Of a stretch of 7,417 bases of DNA, positions 1 to 6,943 are shown piece by piece. Every line of letters begins with the position of its first letter. Position 1 is the stretch's first letter. The position numbers were made by a program, and so were the translations under genes. The DNA is from DATLZC01 sp037444005 (GTDB taxonomy: Bacteria; Chloroflexota; Dehalococcoidia; DSTF01; JACRBR01), in the NCBI GenBank assembly GCA_037444005.1, contig JBBING010000102.1, positions 1-7,417 of the forward strand, given 5' to 3'. Under the pieces are notes generated by a model. It saw only the letters and a list, made by a program, of their open reading frames with translations. It did no database searches and was not told where the DNA came from.

Positions 1-29
1 TGCCACCCATGCTCCAGAAAGGAGGTAGG

Positions 30-55
30 TGTACGGCATGTACCGGACCCGTACA
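30..55. promoter_or_regulatory. Inverted repeat, possible operator upstream of the csm promoter
   Basis: TGTACGG at 30-36 is matched perfectly by its reverse complement CCGTACA at 49-55, with 12 nt between the arms. A third related element, TGTACCGG, sits at 39-46, so GTAC occurs three times in 25 bases. The right arm ends 5 nt before the proposed -35 box, a position typical for an activator or repressor dimer. That it binds a regulator is inference; no regulator gene is visible in the window. Confidence 0.35.
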
Positions 56-60
56 GGCTC

Positions 61-91
61 TTTACATTGTGGGCTTTCGCGAGTATATATT
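61..91 (+). promoter_or_regulatory. Putative sigma70-type promoter of the csm operon
   Basis: TTTACA at 61-66 differs from the TTGACA -35 consensus by one base. The only clearly AT-rich patch of the upstream region, TATATATT at 84-91, supplies a -10 box, either TATATA after a 17-nt spacer or TATATT (one mismatch to TATAAT) after 19 nt. Transcription would then start near 97, leaving an untranslated leader of about 80 nt before cas10. No other promoter-like sequence was seen before the operon. Confidence 0.5.
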
Positions 92-163
92 GCCCAGCCT
101 GCGGGCTCGGAGACGGTTCAGAGAGGGGTTGCGAGCTTTCCCCCGGCTCGCACGAAGTCCTCG

Positions 164-172
164 AAGGGGGAG
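164..172 (+). promoter_or_regulatory. Ribosome binding site that fixes the cas10 start
   Basis: AAGGGGGAG lies 3 nt before the ATG at 176, with its AAGGGGG core 5 nt away. The frame stays open upstream to 29, so this site decides the start. The upstream codons encode nothing resembling a Cas10 N-terminus and run through the promoter, whereas translation from 176 puts the HD motif at residues 20-21, as expected for Csm1. Confidence 0.7.
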
Positions 173-175
173 TCT

Positions 176-2536
176 ATGTCCGAAAGTCAGGTATCGCCTT
201 TCGTCCTGAAGGCCACGCTCGGGGGCCTGGTTCACGACCTCGGGAAGCCGTGGTCCCAGGTCCCCGGACGCCCGCCCGACGCGACCCGGTTCGACTGCGA
301 GACGCCGAAAGAGCATCGCGGCAGGCTCCAGGAATGTCCTTCCTGCAAGCGGTATGGCTCGGCGCATGCTCCGCTGGGGGCATCTCTGCTCCAACACGCG
401 ATGGGAACGCGGTTCTCGTATCTCCAAGAGCTCGCGCTGGCGCACCACGGAACAGCGGAGGTCGTGAAACGGACCGGGGACGTTCTCCGCTACGTGATAT
501 TCGGCGACCGCCTTTCGGCGGGCGAGCGAGATGAACGGTACGACCGCGACGTGGCTGAGCCGCGACCGGCGCTCCTGAATCCCTTTGCTGTGGACCGCCA
601 GCGGGTCGTAACGCCGGCGCCGTTGACCGACGCAGGCGCACTGTTGAAGCAGCCTGGGCGGAACCTAGGCCACCTGCTGGGGAGCCTCGTCGAATGGCAG
701 AAGGAGGCGCTCCGTCAGGCGGCGGAGTTCGCGGGAGGCGACGAACGCTGGCTCGTCGATCACCTGCTGGGAGCGGTCGAGAGCTCGGCGAGCCTCGTCC
801 CCTCGGCGTTCCGGCGCGACGTCGCAGACATTGCGCTCGCGTCACATCTGCAGTTCGCGGGAGCCTTTGCGGGGGCGCTGGCCGCAGGCGGGGTCTCCCC
901 CGACATCGACCTCAAGACCTTTGATGGGCCCATCGCGACGCTCGTCCTGGGCGATTTGAGCGGCATCCAGGCCTTCCTGCATCGGGTGGCGAGCAAGCGG
1001 GCGGCGCGTTCCTTGCGGGCCCGGTCCTTCTACCTCGGCACGTTGTCACTCGTGCTGTCCCGGGTGTTGGCGGAGCGGCTGGGGGTGACGAGCGCTCACG
1101 TGCTCTCGTCGGTGGGCGGCAATTTCCTCGTGCTGGGCCCGCCCGGCTGCGAGGAACGGGTCGAGGCGGTGGCCACAGAGATCGACGCCGCGCTCGCGGA
1201 GACCCACGGGGCGGCGCTCTCCGTGAGCGTGGCCTGCATGTCCCTCCGGCCAGGGGACACGGGCGACTTTTCCCGAGCGCTCGCTGAGCTACGGCGGCGG
1301 CTTCGAGACGTGAAGGCGCGACGGGCCGAGCGCACTGCAGCGCGCCTCGGGCTGTTCGAGCCGCGCGGGGATGGTGGGCCTCTGAAAGCCTGCCGAAGCT
1401 GCGGCGGCGACGCCTCGGACGGCATCGTCGAGGATGACGACCGCGTGTGCCGGTTCTGCTGGTCCTTGGAGGAGCTGGGCCGACGGCTTCCCGAGGCCTC
1501 TTACCTCATCCTGGAGGACAGCGACGGCGAGGAGGGCCAGGGCCCCGAATGGCAGCGCGTCGCCCGACGCCTGGGCGTCACGTTGAAACTCGAGGATCAC
1601 CCGCCGCAGCCTCCGGTAGCGGGTGCCGTGTACGCCCTGAGCGCCGACGACGTCAAGCGCGTCAAGTGCGCGCGGCTGCTCCCGTCGGGACGGTACGTTC
1701 CTGTCGACAAGAAGGAAGTGCTCGATTTCCAGGATCTCGCCGGGCGGGCGAAAGGACGCCCGCTGCTCGCCGTTTTGAAGGCGGACGTAGATGACCTGGG
1801 GCGGACGTTTGCGACCCATTTCCAGCGTAACGGCCGGTCCGTGCAGTCTCCGTCGCGCGTCGCGACGTTCATGCGGTTCCTGGCGCTGTTCTTCGAAGGG
1901 CGAGTCAACGACCTGGCGGAGCGCGAGTTTCCGAACCTCTATGTCGTGTTCGCCGGTGGCGACGACCTGGCGGTCGTCGGGCCATGGGACGATGTCCTGA
2001 CGTTCGCGGAGCGCATCCGGACGGAGTTCCGGCAATGGACGGGGGAGAACCCGAACTTCCATTTCTCGGCGGGCATCGCGTTCGGCGATGCGACGCGGCC
2101 AGTGATCGCGGCGCTGCAGGAGGCGGAAGCGCTGCTCGGGGTCGCCAAGAACCGCCCGGGCAAGGACGCGGTCGCGGTGTTCCAGGTCGCGCTCCCGTGG
2201 GACCAGTTCGTGGAGATGCTGCGCTGGTACGAGGAGCTCGCGGCGCTCATCGGACGTGCGGGCGAGGCGGAGGGCGTCGCGCGGTCGCTGCTGCAGCGGT
2301 TGAAGCGCCTCGATGCGCTGACGGAGCCGCGGGGAGGGAAGGTGGTCTACGGACCGGAGCTGTGGCGGGCGTACTACAGCCTGAAGCGCTTCGCGCAGCG
2401 CCATGAGCAAGCACACGGGCACATCCGAAAGATGTACGACCACGCCCTCGATACGTATGGGGGCGTGAAACTGGCGATGGCCGCACGTCTTGCCGAATTC
2501 GCCACGACGAGCGGGAAAGGAGGCAACGCCACATGA
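176..2536 (+). CDS. cas10: Type III-A CRISPR large subunit Cas10/Csm1 (HD nuclease and GGDD cyclase)
   Basis: This 786-aa protein is the signature subunit of the Csm effector complex. It binds the crRNA 5' handle region, cuts single-stranded DNA with its HD domain and makes cyclic oligoadenylates with its Palm domain when target RNA binds. Visible landmarks: HD nuclease motif H20-D21 in GGLVHDLGK, then H64, H90-H91 and DRLSAGER at 111-118; first Palm motif DLSGIQ at 260-265; zinc ribbon C406-x2-C409 and C425-x2-C428; second Palm with KADVDDLG (D537, D539, D540) and the catalytic GGDD at 594-597; then a helical C-terminal domain. Length is normal for Csm1. Both catalytic centres look intact. 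An extra Cys cluster (C41, C54, C57) lies inside the HD domain. The gene opens the operon and its TGA overlaps the csm2 ATG (ATGA). The start at 176 is chosen over upstream in-frame GTG 29 and ATG 38 because of ribosome-binding-site position and domain layout. Confidence 0.97.
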   Translation: MSESQVSPFVLKATLGGLVHDLGKPWSQVPGRPPDATRFDCETPKEHRGRLQECPSCKRYGSAHAPLGASLLQHAMGTRFSYLQELALAHHGTAEVVKRTGDVLRYVIFGDRLSAGERDERYDRDVAEPRPALLNPFAVDRQRVVTPAPLTDAGALLKQPGRNLGHLLGSLVEWQKEALRQAAEFAGGDERWLVDHLLGAVESSASLVPSAFRRDVADIALASHLQFAGAFAGALAAGGVSPDIDLKTFDGPIATLVLGDLSGIQAFLHRVASKRAARSLRARSFYLGTLSLVLSRVLAERLGVTSAHVLSSVGGNFLVLGPPGCEERVEAVATEIDAALAETHGAALSVSVACMSLRPGDTGDFSRALAELRRRLRDVKARRAERTAARLGLFEPRGDGGPLKACRSCGGDASDGIVEDDDRVCRFCWSLEELGRRLPEASYLILEDSDGEEGQGPEWQRVARRLGVTLKLEDHPPQPPVAGAVYALSADDVKRVKCARLLPSGRYVPVDKKEVLDFQDLAGRAKGRPLLAVLKADVDDLGRTFATHFQRNGRSVQSPSRVATFMRFLALFFEGRVNDLAEREFPNLYVVFAGGDDLAVVGPWDDVLTFAERIRTEFRQWTGENPNFHFSAGIAFGDATRPVIAALQEAEALLGVAKNRPGKDAVAVFQVALPWDQFVEMLRWYEELAALIGRAGEAEGVARSLLQRLKRLDALTEPRGGKVVYGPELWRAYYSLKRFAQRHEQAHGHIRKMYDHALDTYGGVKLAMAARLAEFATTSGKGGNAT

Positions 2537-2967
2537 GTGCATTCCAAGCGGGACGAGGGGGCCAACTGCGGCGGTCGAATCCCGAACGTGGCCAGTCTGG
2601 GCAGCAGCCGGGCCTAAGCCCGCAGGACGCCCGGAAGATCGTCGACGGCGACGTCGAGTTCCTCATCCAGCAGGCGCAGCAGGCGGCCGGCGGACTCCGC
2701 GATGAGGCGTCCCGCACGCAGTTGAGGCGGCTGTACGGCGAGGTGAAGCGGATCGAGATGCTGTGGCGCCAGGGGGAGAAGGGCGACGAGGCCCGTCGCC
2801 GGTTGCTCCTGTTGAAGCCGCGGCTGCACTACCAGGTGTCGCGGCAGCCCAAGTTGAGCGCGCTTCGCCGCACGCTGGAGCCCGTCATCGACGCCGTCGG
2901 CGGCGACCGGTCGCGCTTTCAGCACTTCGTCGAATTCTTCGAGGCCATCGTGGCCTACGCCCGGTAG
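2533..2967 (+). CDS. csm2: Type III-A Csm2 small subunit
   Basis: This 144-aa, mostly helical, Arg/Lys-rich protein matches Csm2, the small subunit that forms the inner filament of the Csm complex and supports the crRNA-target duplex. The first 30 or so residues are polar and probably disordered. The family-like part begins near LSPQDARKIV and includes QLRRLYGEVKRIE, a LLLLKPRLHYQ segment and a closing FQHFVEFFEAIVAYAR, all typical of the fold. The start codon overlaps the cas10 stop by 4 nt, which suggests translational coupling, and AAAGGAGG at 2516-2523 lies 9 nt upstream. Identification rests on these motifs and on position between cas10 and csm3, since Csm2 sequences are poorly conserved. 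Confidence 0.92.
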   Translation: MSAFQAGRGGQLRRSNPERGQSGQQPGLSPQDARKIVDGDVEFLIQQAQQAAGGLRDEASRTQLRRLYGEVKRIEMLWRQGEKGDEARRRLLLLKPRLHYQVSRQPKLSALRRTLEPVIDAVGGDRSRFQHFVEFFEAIVAYAR

Positions 2968-2979
2968 AGGGAGGACACC

Positions 2980-3765
2980 ATGCCCGACGACCTGCGACGC
3001 CTGACGTCCATCGTGACGCTGGAGTGCAGCCTGACCGCCGTCACCGGCCTGCGCATCGGGGCGGCCGAGTCGTCGATCTCCATTGGCGGTATGGACAATC
3101 CCGTGGTGCGCGATCCCCTCACGAACCGGCCCTACATCCCGGGGTCGTCCATCAAGGGGAAGATGCGGTCGCTACTGGAACGACGGCTCGCCAAGGAGCA
3201 GAACTGGCCCATCTCCGACATTCATATCCACGCATGTTCGGCCCAGTCGGACTACAACGATTGCGACGTCTGCAAGCTGTTCGGCATCCCGGCGCCGAGG
3301 GAGAACTGGTTCTGCCTCACGCGGCTGCGGGTGTTTGACGCCTTCCTTTCGGACGAGAGCGTCGAGCAGCTCCAACGCGCCAGCACCGATCTCCCGTACA
3401 CCGAGGTCAAGACGGAGGCGGCCATCGACCGCGTGACCTCGGCTGCGACCCCACGGTCGATGGAGCGCGTGCCCGCGGGCGCCGTCTTCCACCCGGTGCG
3501 CCTGTCGCTCTTCCGGTACGAGGGCGATTCGCCCGAGCTGCTCGATCGCCTGGTCGAGGGTATGGAGCTGCTCGAGGCCGACTACCTGGGCGGGTCCGGA
3601 AGCCGTGGTAGCGGACGCGTCCGGTTCAGCGACATCAAGGTGCAGGAGCTGGCCTTGCCCGCAGACGGGCCCAGCGTCACCCGCGCGTTCGACCGGACGT
3701 GCGAGGACGTCGCCGCTCTTCGGAACGCTGCGCCTGACCTCCATGCGTGGATGAGCGGGAGCTGA
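2980..3765 (+). CDS. csm3: Type III-A Csm3 RAMP, backbone subunit and target-RNA nuclease
   Basis: This 261-aa Cas7-family protein would form the crRNA-binding backbone in several copies and cut target RNA at 6-nt intervals. The segment IGGMDNPVVRDP carries D39, which aligns with the catalytic D33 of Streptococcus thermophilus Csm3 (GAIDSPVIKDP, recalled from the literature). It is followed by PYIPGSSIKGKMRSLLE, the most conserved stretch of the family. A likely zinc site is H84, C86, C95 and C98, just before LFG at 100-102. The thumb region TEVKTEAAIDRVTSAA is at 141-156, and the Gly-rich loop LGGSGSRGSGRVRF begins near 203. GGGAGGA at 2969-2975 precedes the ATG, and the gap after csm2 is 12 nt. 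RNA cleavage activity is predicted to be intact. Confidence 0.97.
   Translation: MPDDLRRLTSIVTLECSLTAVTGLRIGAAESSISIGGMDNPVVRDPLTNRPYIPGSSIKGKMRSLLERRLAKEQNWPISDIHIHACSAQSDYNDCDVCKLFGIPAPRENWFCLTRLRVFDAFLSDESVEQLQRASTDLPYTEVKTEAAIDRVTSAATPRSMERVPAGAVFHPVRLSLFRYEGDSPELLDRLVEGMELLEADYLGGSGSRGSGRVRFSDIKVQELALPADGPSVTRAFDRTCEDVAALRNAAPDLHAWMSGS
3757..3761 (+). promoter_or_regulatory. Ribosome binding site that fixes the csm4 start
   Basis: GGGAG lies 6 nt before the GTG at 3768, inside the last codons of csm3. The frame is open to another GTG at 3747, but that codon has no purine-rich sequence at the right distance, and the seven residues it would add have no family counterpart. Confidence 0.6.
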
Positions 3766-3767
3766 CC

Positions 3768-4817
3768 GTGCCGCTGAGCGTCGAGGCGTGCTACGTCATT
3801 CGTCCCGAAGGGCCGCTTCGCTTCGGCGGGCATCCGGACGACCTCACCGCCGTGCGCCCGTTTCCCGCCTCTGACACGCTGTTCGGCGCGCTGACATGGG
3901 CCGTGGCGGTCACCCGGGGCGAGGCTGAAGCCGACGCCTGGGTGCGGCGCTTCCTGTCGAACGAGCCCCCGCTGCTCCTCTCGTCGGCGTTGCCGTACGA
4001 TGCGGAGTCGGGGACGGCCCTGGTCCCGCGTCCGCAGCGGCGGCCGGCGATCGATGTCGACGCCGAGCGAGCCGACGCTTCGTGGGACCCGAAAGCGCTC
4101 AAGCGGACCGAGTACGTCGAGCTGCCGTTGCTCGCCATCTGGCGGGAGCCCGGCCCGGATGTGGCGCCCGTCCCGCTGGGCGAGGCGCTGGTGACGGCGC
4201 GGTTCGCGGACGTGGTCTCGGAGCGCTTTACGAGGCAGCGGTTTCAGGAGCCGCCCGCGCTGTGGCGGACCGCCGCGAGGCCGGGCGTCACGCTCGACCG
4301 TCGCACCTCGGCGTCGCAGGTCTACAGCGTCGCCGCGACCTCGTACCACTGCGCGCTTGCGGTGTATGTCCTCGCGGAGAGCGAACAGGAGCTGTCCTTC
4401 CTGGACGGCCTGTTCGAGGTGCTCGCGCGCGCCGGGATCGGTGGGAGGCGGTCGCGGGGCTTCGGCGGCTTCTCGTGGGAGCGCGTCCCATCGCCGCTGC
4501 CGCTGTCGGCCCGGCCCGCGGGGCTCGCCCTCTCCCTCGTGTGGCCCCGGCGCGACGAGCTGGAGGCCGGCGCGCTGTCGCCTCCCGACGGCTTCGGGTA
4601 TCGCATCATCGAGCGGCACGCGTGGATCGCGTCGCCGCCGTGGTCCACCGAGCGCACGCGCATCGTCGCCATGCTGGGCGAGGGGTCGTATCTGAACCCT
4701 GCGCTGTCGCCGCCGGTGGGCGGGCTGGCCGATGTGACCCCGGCCAAACCCGCGGGCCGGCATCCCGTCTACCGCTACGGGCTCGGTCTCTTTCTCGATG
4801 AGGAGCGGCTCTCATGA
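3768..4817 (+). CDS. csm4: Type III-A Csm4 RAMP (Cas5-like, crRNA 5'-handle subunit)
   Basis: This 349-aa protein matches Csm4, the Cas5-type RAMP that contacts Cas10 and caps the crRNA 5' handle at the foot of the complex. Motifs seen: RPEGPLRFG near the N-terminus, then PFPASDTLFGALTWA at 31-45, the characteristic Csm4/Cmr3-like segment; a Gly-rich RAMP loop GIGGRRSRGFGGFSW at 223-237; and a C-terminal HPVYRYGLGLFL at 332-343, typical for Csm4. The GTG start follows the csm3 stop by 2 nt, and the TGA overlaps the csm5 ATG. The alternative GTG at 3747 would overlap csm3 by 19 nt. No catalytic role is expected; this subunit is structural. Confidence 0.95.
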   Translation: MPLSVEACYVIRPEGPLRFGGHPDDLTAVRPFPASDTLFGALTWAVAVTRGEAEADAWVRRFLSNEPPLLLSSALPYDAESGTALVPRPQRRPAIDVDAERADASWDPKALKRTEYVELPLLAIWREPGPDVAPVPLGEALVTARFADVVSERFTRQRFQEPPALWRTAARPGVTLDRRTSASQVYSVAATSYHCALAVYVLAESEQELSFLDGLFEVLARAGIGGRRSRGFGGFSWERVPSPLPLSARPAGLALSLVWPRRDELEAGALSPPDGFGYRIIERHAWIASPPWSTERTRIVAMLGEGSYLNPALSPPVGGLADVTPAKPAGRHPVYRYGLGLFLDEERLS

Positions 4818-5923
4818 GGCTCGTGCGCTTCGACGTGATTCTCGAAACGCTGACCCCGCTCCATATCGGGACCGGCGAGGAGTGGCAGGTCGACGCCGAC
4901 TTCGTCGTGGAGGAGGGACGGAACGGCCAGCGGCTCGCCCGGCTCGTCGACGTGGGGGCGGCGCTGCTCGACATGACGCCCGAGGAGATCGCGTCGATCC
5001 GCGAGGGGCGCATCGCCGCCGCCATCGGAGAGAAGGGACGCGAGCGGCACACCATCGCCCTGCTGCCCGTGCGAGGGCCGGGTAACGTCACCCGGACGCG
5101 CGCCCTTCAGCGCCTCCCCGACGGACGCCCGTACATCCCCGGGACGACCGTGAAGGGCTCGATCCGGACGGCGCTTCTCCGGACGCTCGCCGAGCAGGAC
5201 GCCATCGCGCGGCTTCCCGGCGGGGAGACTCGAGACCCGCGGAGGGCCGCCGCCCACATCGAGGAGGAGACCTTCGGCGTCGCGCTCGGAGGGGCGGAAC
5301 GGCCGCCGCAATTCCCGAACCGCGATGTCAATCGCCTCATCCGGGTGACCGACTTCCTGCCCCAGGACGACGTCCCGGTGGCGTTCGTGAACGTGAGCGC
5401 GCACCGGCTCGGGGAGGCGCCGTTGCGCCAGCGCGCCGCGCCGATCCCCATCTGGTGCGAGGCGATCGAGCCGGGCGCGAAGTTCCAGGGCACGATCACC
5501 GTCGAGGTCGATTCGCCGCTGTGGAACGCCATGTCCGACGCGCAGCGCCAGTCGTTGAACCGTCCCTTCCCGACGTGGAGCGAGGCCGGGCGCCGTCTGC
5601 TCAAGATGGAGCGGGGCGCGTGGCAGCGGGGGCCCGAGGACGTCCGCACCTCGGTGCTCGGGTTTCTCGACGAGGCGCTGGCCCGGAACGAGATCACGGT
5701 GAACCTCGGCTGGGGTGGAGGCTGGCGCTCCAAGACGCTGGCCGACCGCATTCCCGCGGCCCGCCTGCTAGCCATTGCGGATCAGTACGGCCTGAATCGC
5801 TGGAAGGGGCGCGATTTCCCCGAACGGTTCCCGGTGACCCGGAAGGTTGCCTGGACCGCGAAGGGTCCGCTGCCGCCCGGATGGGTTCGCGTGTGGCGGC
5901 GGCGGCAGGGGAGCGAGCGATGA
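4814..5923 (+). CDS. csm5: Type III-A Csm5 RAMP (crRNA 3'-end subunit)
   Basis: This 369-aa RAMP protein fits Csm5, which caps the head of the Csm complex at the crRNA 3' end and helps crRNA maturation by recruiting host nucleases. Evidence: LETLTPLHIGTGEEW at 10-24, the typical first strand and loop; RPYIPGTTVKGSIRTALL at 105-122, the Csm5 version of the conserved PGSS/TxxKG motif; and a Gly/Trp-rich LGWGGGWRSKTL at 298-309 near the C-terminus, the family's Gly-rich loop. The ATG overlaps the csm4 TGA (ATGA), with AGGAG at 4801-4805 as ribosome binding site 8 nt upstream. It ends in an ATGA overlap with cas6. The order csm4-csm5 supports the call over a generic RAMP. Confidence 0.95.
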   Translation: MRLVRFDVILETLTPLHIGTGEEWQVDADFVVEEGRNGQRLARLVDVGAALLDMTPEEIASIREGRIAAAIGEKGRERHTIALLPVRGPGNVTRTRALQRLPDGRPYIPGTTVKGSIRTALLRTLAEQDAIARLPGGETRDPRRAAAHIEEETFGVALGGAERPPQFPNRDVNRLIRVTDFLPQDDVPVAFVNVSAHRLGEAPLRQRAAPIPIWCEAIEPGAKFQGTITVEVDSPLWNAMSDAQRQSLNRPFPTWSEAGRRLLKMERGAWQRGPEDVRTSVLGFLDEALARNEITVNLGWGGGWRSKTLADRIPAARLLAIADQYGLNRWKGRDFPERFPVTRKVAWTAKGPLPPGWVRVWRRRQGSER

Positions 5924-6765
5924 CCACCGACCTCGTGCGCGTCGAGCTGCCGGTGCGGTGGACGGACGGGCCGCCACCGACCCACCCGGGACGAGCGCTC
6001 AACGCCTGGTTCTACGGCGTACTCGCGCGACGGGACGAACGGCTGGCGACGGAGCTGCACGAGCGCCCCGGCCCAAAGCCCTTCACCGTCGCGGTGGCGC
6101 CCGCGCGGGACGACGCCCACGCGGCGCTGCTCGTGGTCACGGGATGCGGGCCTCTGGCGGGCTGCGCCGAGGCCGCGGGAACCGAGACCTCGCGCTTGCT
6201 TCTCGACGCGCGCTGGCTCGAGCGGACCGGCGACCCGGTCGTCAGGCGTGACACCTGGGGCGGCCTCGCCTCCCGCCGCCTGGTGGGCTCCGAACGGGCG
6301 GGCGCGGTGCGGCTGGAGTTCCTCACGCCGACGACGTTCCACTCGAAAGGCCGGACGCTGCCCTTGCCCGCCCCCGAGCTGGTGTTCGGTGGCCTGCTGC
6401 AGCGCTGGCAGGCGTGGTCCACGGTGGACCTGGGGGAGGGGGCCGCGGCGGCCGTGACCGAGCGGGCGGCTCTGCGTCGCCACCGGCTATGGACGGTGAT
6501 GACGCAGATGGAGGGGAAGCACACCGGCTTTCTCGGATGGGCCGACTTCGTTCTCTTGCGGCCCGACCCCGCGTACTCCGGTGTGCTGGCGCTGCTCGGC
6601 GGCTTCGCCGAGTACGCCGGCGTCGGGCAGAAAACGGCGATGGGCTTCGGGTGCGTCCGCGCCAGCCTGCTCGGGGGGCAGGGCGCCCGCGGAGTGACCC
6701 GCGCACGAAAGGCCAGCGAACGGCCGCCCCGCGGATGGCGCTTCATCCCGCCGCCGGACGTCTGA
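5920..6765 (+). CDS. cas6: Cas6 CRISPR pre-crRNA processing endoribonuclease
   Basis: This 281-aa RAMP cuts CRISPR precursor RNA within each repeat. The N-terminal stretch with Y32, H47 and K53 (FYGVL...LATELHERPGPKPFT) aligns without gaps to the Pyrococcus furiosus Cas6 region holding catalytic Y31, H46 and K52 (recalled from the literature), so the active site looks complete. The C-terminal half has VRLEFLTPTTFHSKGR at 130-145, LPAPELVFGGLLQRW at 149-163, FLGWADFVL at 204-212 and the closing RAMP loop AGVGQKTAMGFGCVR at 233-247. The start at 5920 overlaps the csm5 stop (ATGA) and has GGGGAG at 5907-5912. The frame is open further upstream inside csm5, but that part does not resemble Cas6. 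Its last 23 nt overlap the tail of a gene on the other strand. Confidence 0.96.
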   Translation: MTTDLVRVELPVRWTDGPPPTHPGRALNAWFYGVLARRDERLATELHERPGPKPFTVAVAPARDDAHAALLVVTGCGPLAGCAEAAGTETSRLLLDARWLERTGDPVVRRDTWGGLASRRLVGSERAGAVRLEFLTPTTFHSKGRTLPLPAPELVFGGLLQRWQAWSTVDLGEGAAAAVTERAALRRHRLWTVMTQMEGKHTGFLGWADFVLLRPDPAYSGVLALLGGFAEYAGVGQKTAMGFGCVRASLLGGQGARGVTRARKASERPPRGWRFIPPPDV

Positions 6766-6904
6766 AGATGAGCACGTGACGCCTTCCGAAGAACCCGAAG
6801 AATCCGCCCGAGGTCTCCTGATACGTGGCGACGAGCTCCCATCCCTCGGCCGAGCGCCTTACCAGTTCGGCCCGGACGCCCGGAAGTCCGTTCGCTCCCA
6901 TCAC
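6743..6904 (-). CDS. Small DUF4177-like protein (start uncertain)
   Basis: The reverse strand encodes about 52-53 residues, from GTG at 6904-6902 or ATG at 6901-6899 to TGA at 6745-6743. The core reads LVRRSAEGWELVA, then a short loop, FFGFFGRRHVLIFRRP. This fits the small DUF4177-type fold, in which a helix ending in (G/S)xEGWELV is followed by a strand ending in a basic FxRP. The function of that family is unknown to me. The preceding in-frame codons read VAGYEYH, which resembles the usual first strand (YEYxV) of the family. However, they begin at a GTC rather than a start codon, so either initiation is unusual or the first strand is lost. A GGAGG lies just before that GTC. The gene follows the zinc-knuckle gene by about 40 nt in the same frame, so the two may be co-transcribed. 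It converges with cas6 and overlaps its end by 23 nt. Confidence 0.6.
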   Translation of the reverse strand: MMGANGLPGVRAELVRRSAEGWELVATYQETSGGFFGFFGRRHVLIFRRPAAG

Positions 6905-6943
6905 GTGGTACTCGTAGCCTGCGACCTCCGCAGCTCTCGCGCT

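Noticed and set aside
16..26. CAGAAAGGAGGT resembling the complement of a 16S rRNA 3' end
   Set aside because: Only the anti-Shine-Dalgarno part matches; the following bases diverge and no rRNA sequence continues, so it is simply a Shine-Dalgarno-like sequence.
1289..2542. 417-aa minus strand open frame inside cas10
   Set aside because: Long antisense frames are expected in GC-rich coding DNA; the Arg/Leu-rich translation has no domain signature, and the + strand encodes the conserved Cas10 Palm domain here.
3582..4763. 393-aa minus strand open frame across the csm3-csm4 region
   Set aside because: It mirrors csm4 coding sequence, with an Arg/Gly/Pro-rich composition typical of shadows in high-GC genes.
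5455..5919. N-terminally extended Cas6 (frame open from 5455)
   Set aside because: The extension lies wholly inside csm5 in another frame. The ATG at 5920 has a ribosome binding site and begins a sequence that aligns with Cas6 from its first strand.
6766..6830. Search for an intrinsic terminator after cas6
   Set aside because: No GC stem followed by a T-tract is present; the region is coding on the opposite strand.
6773..6907. Two CACGTG palindromes (6773-6778 and 6902-6907) as paired operator sites
   Set aside because: Both lie within the small minus-strand coding region as His-Val codons; six-base palindromes are common by chance in GC-rich DNA.
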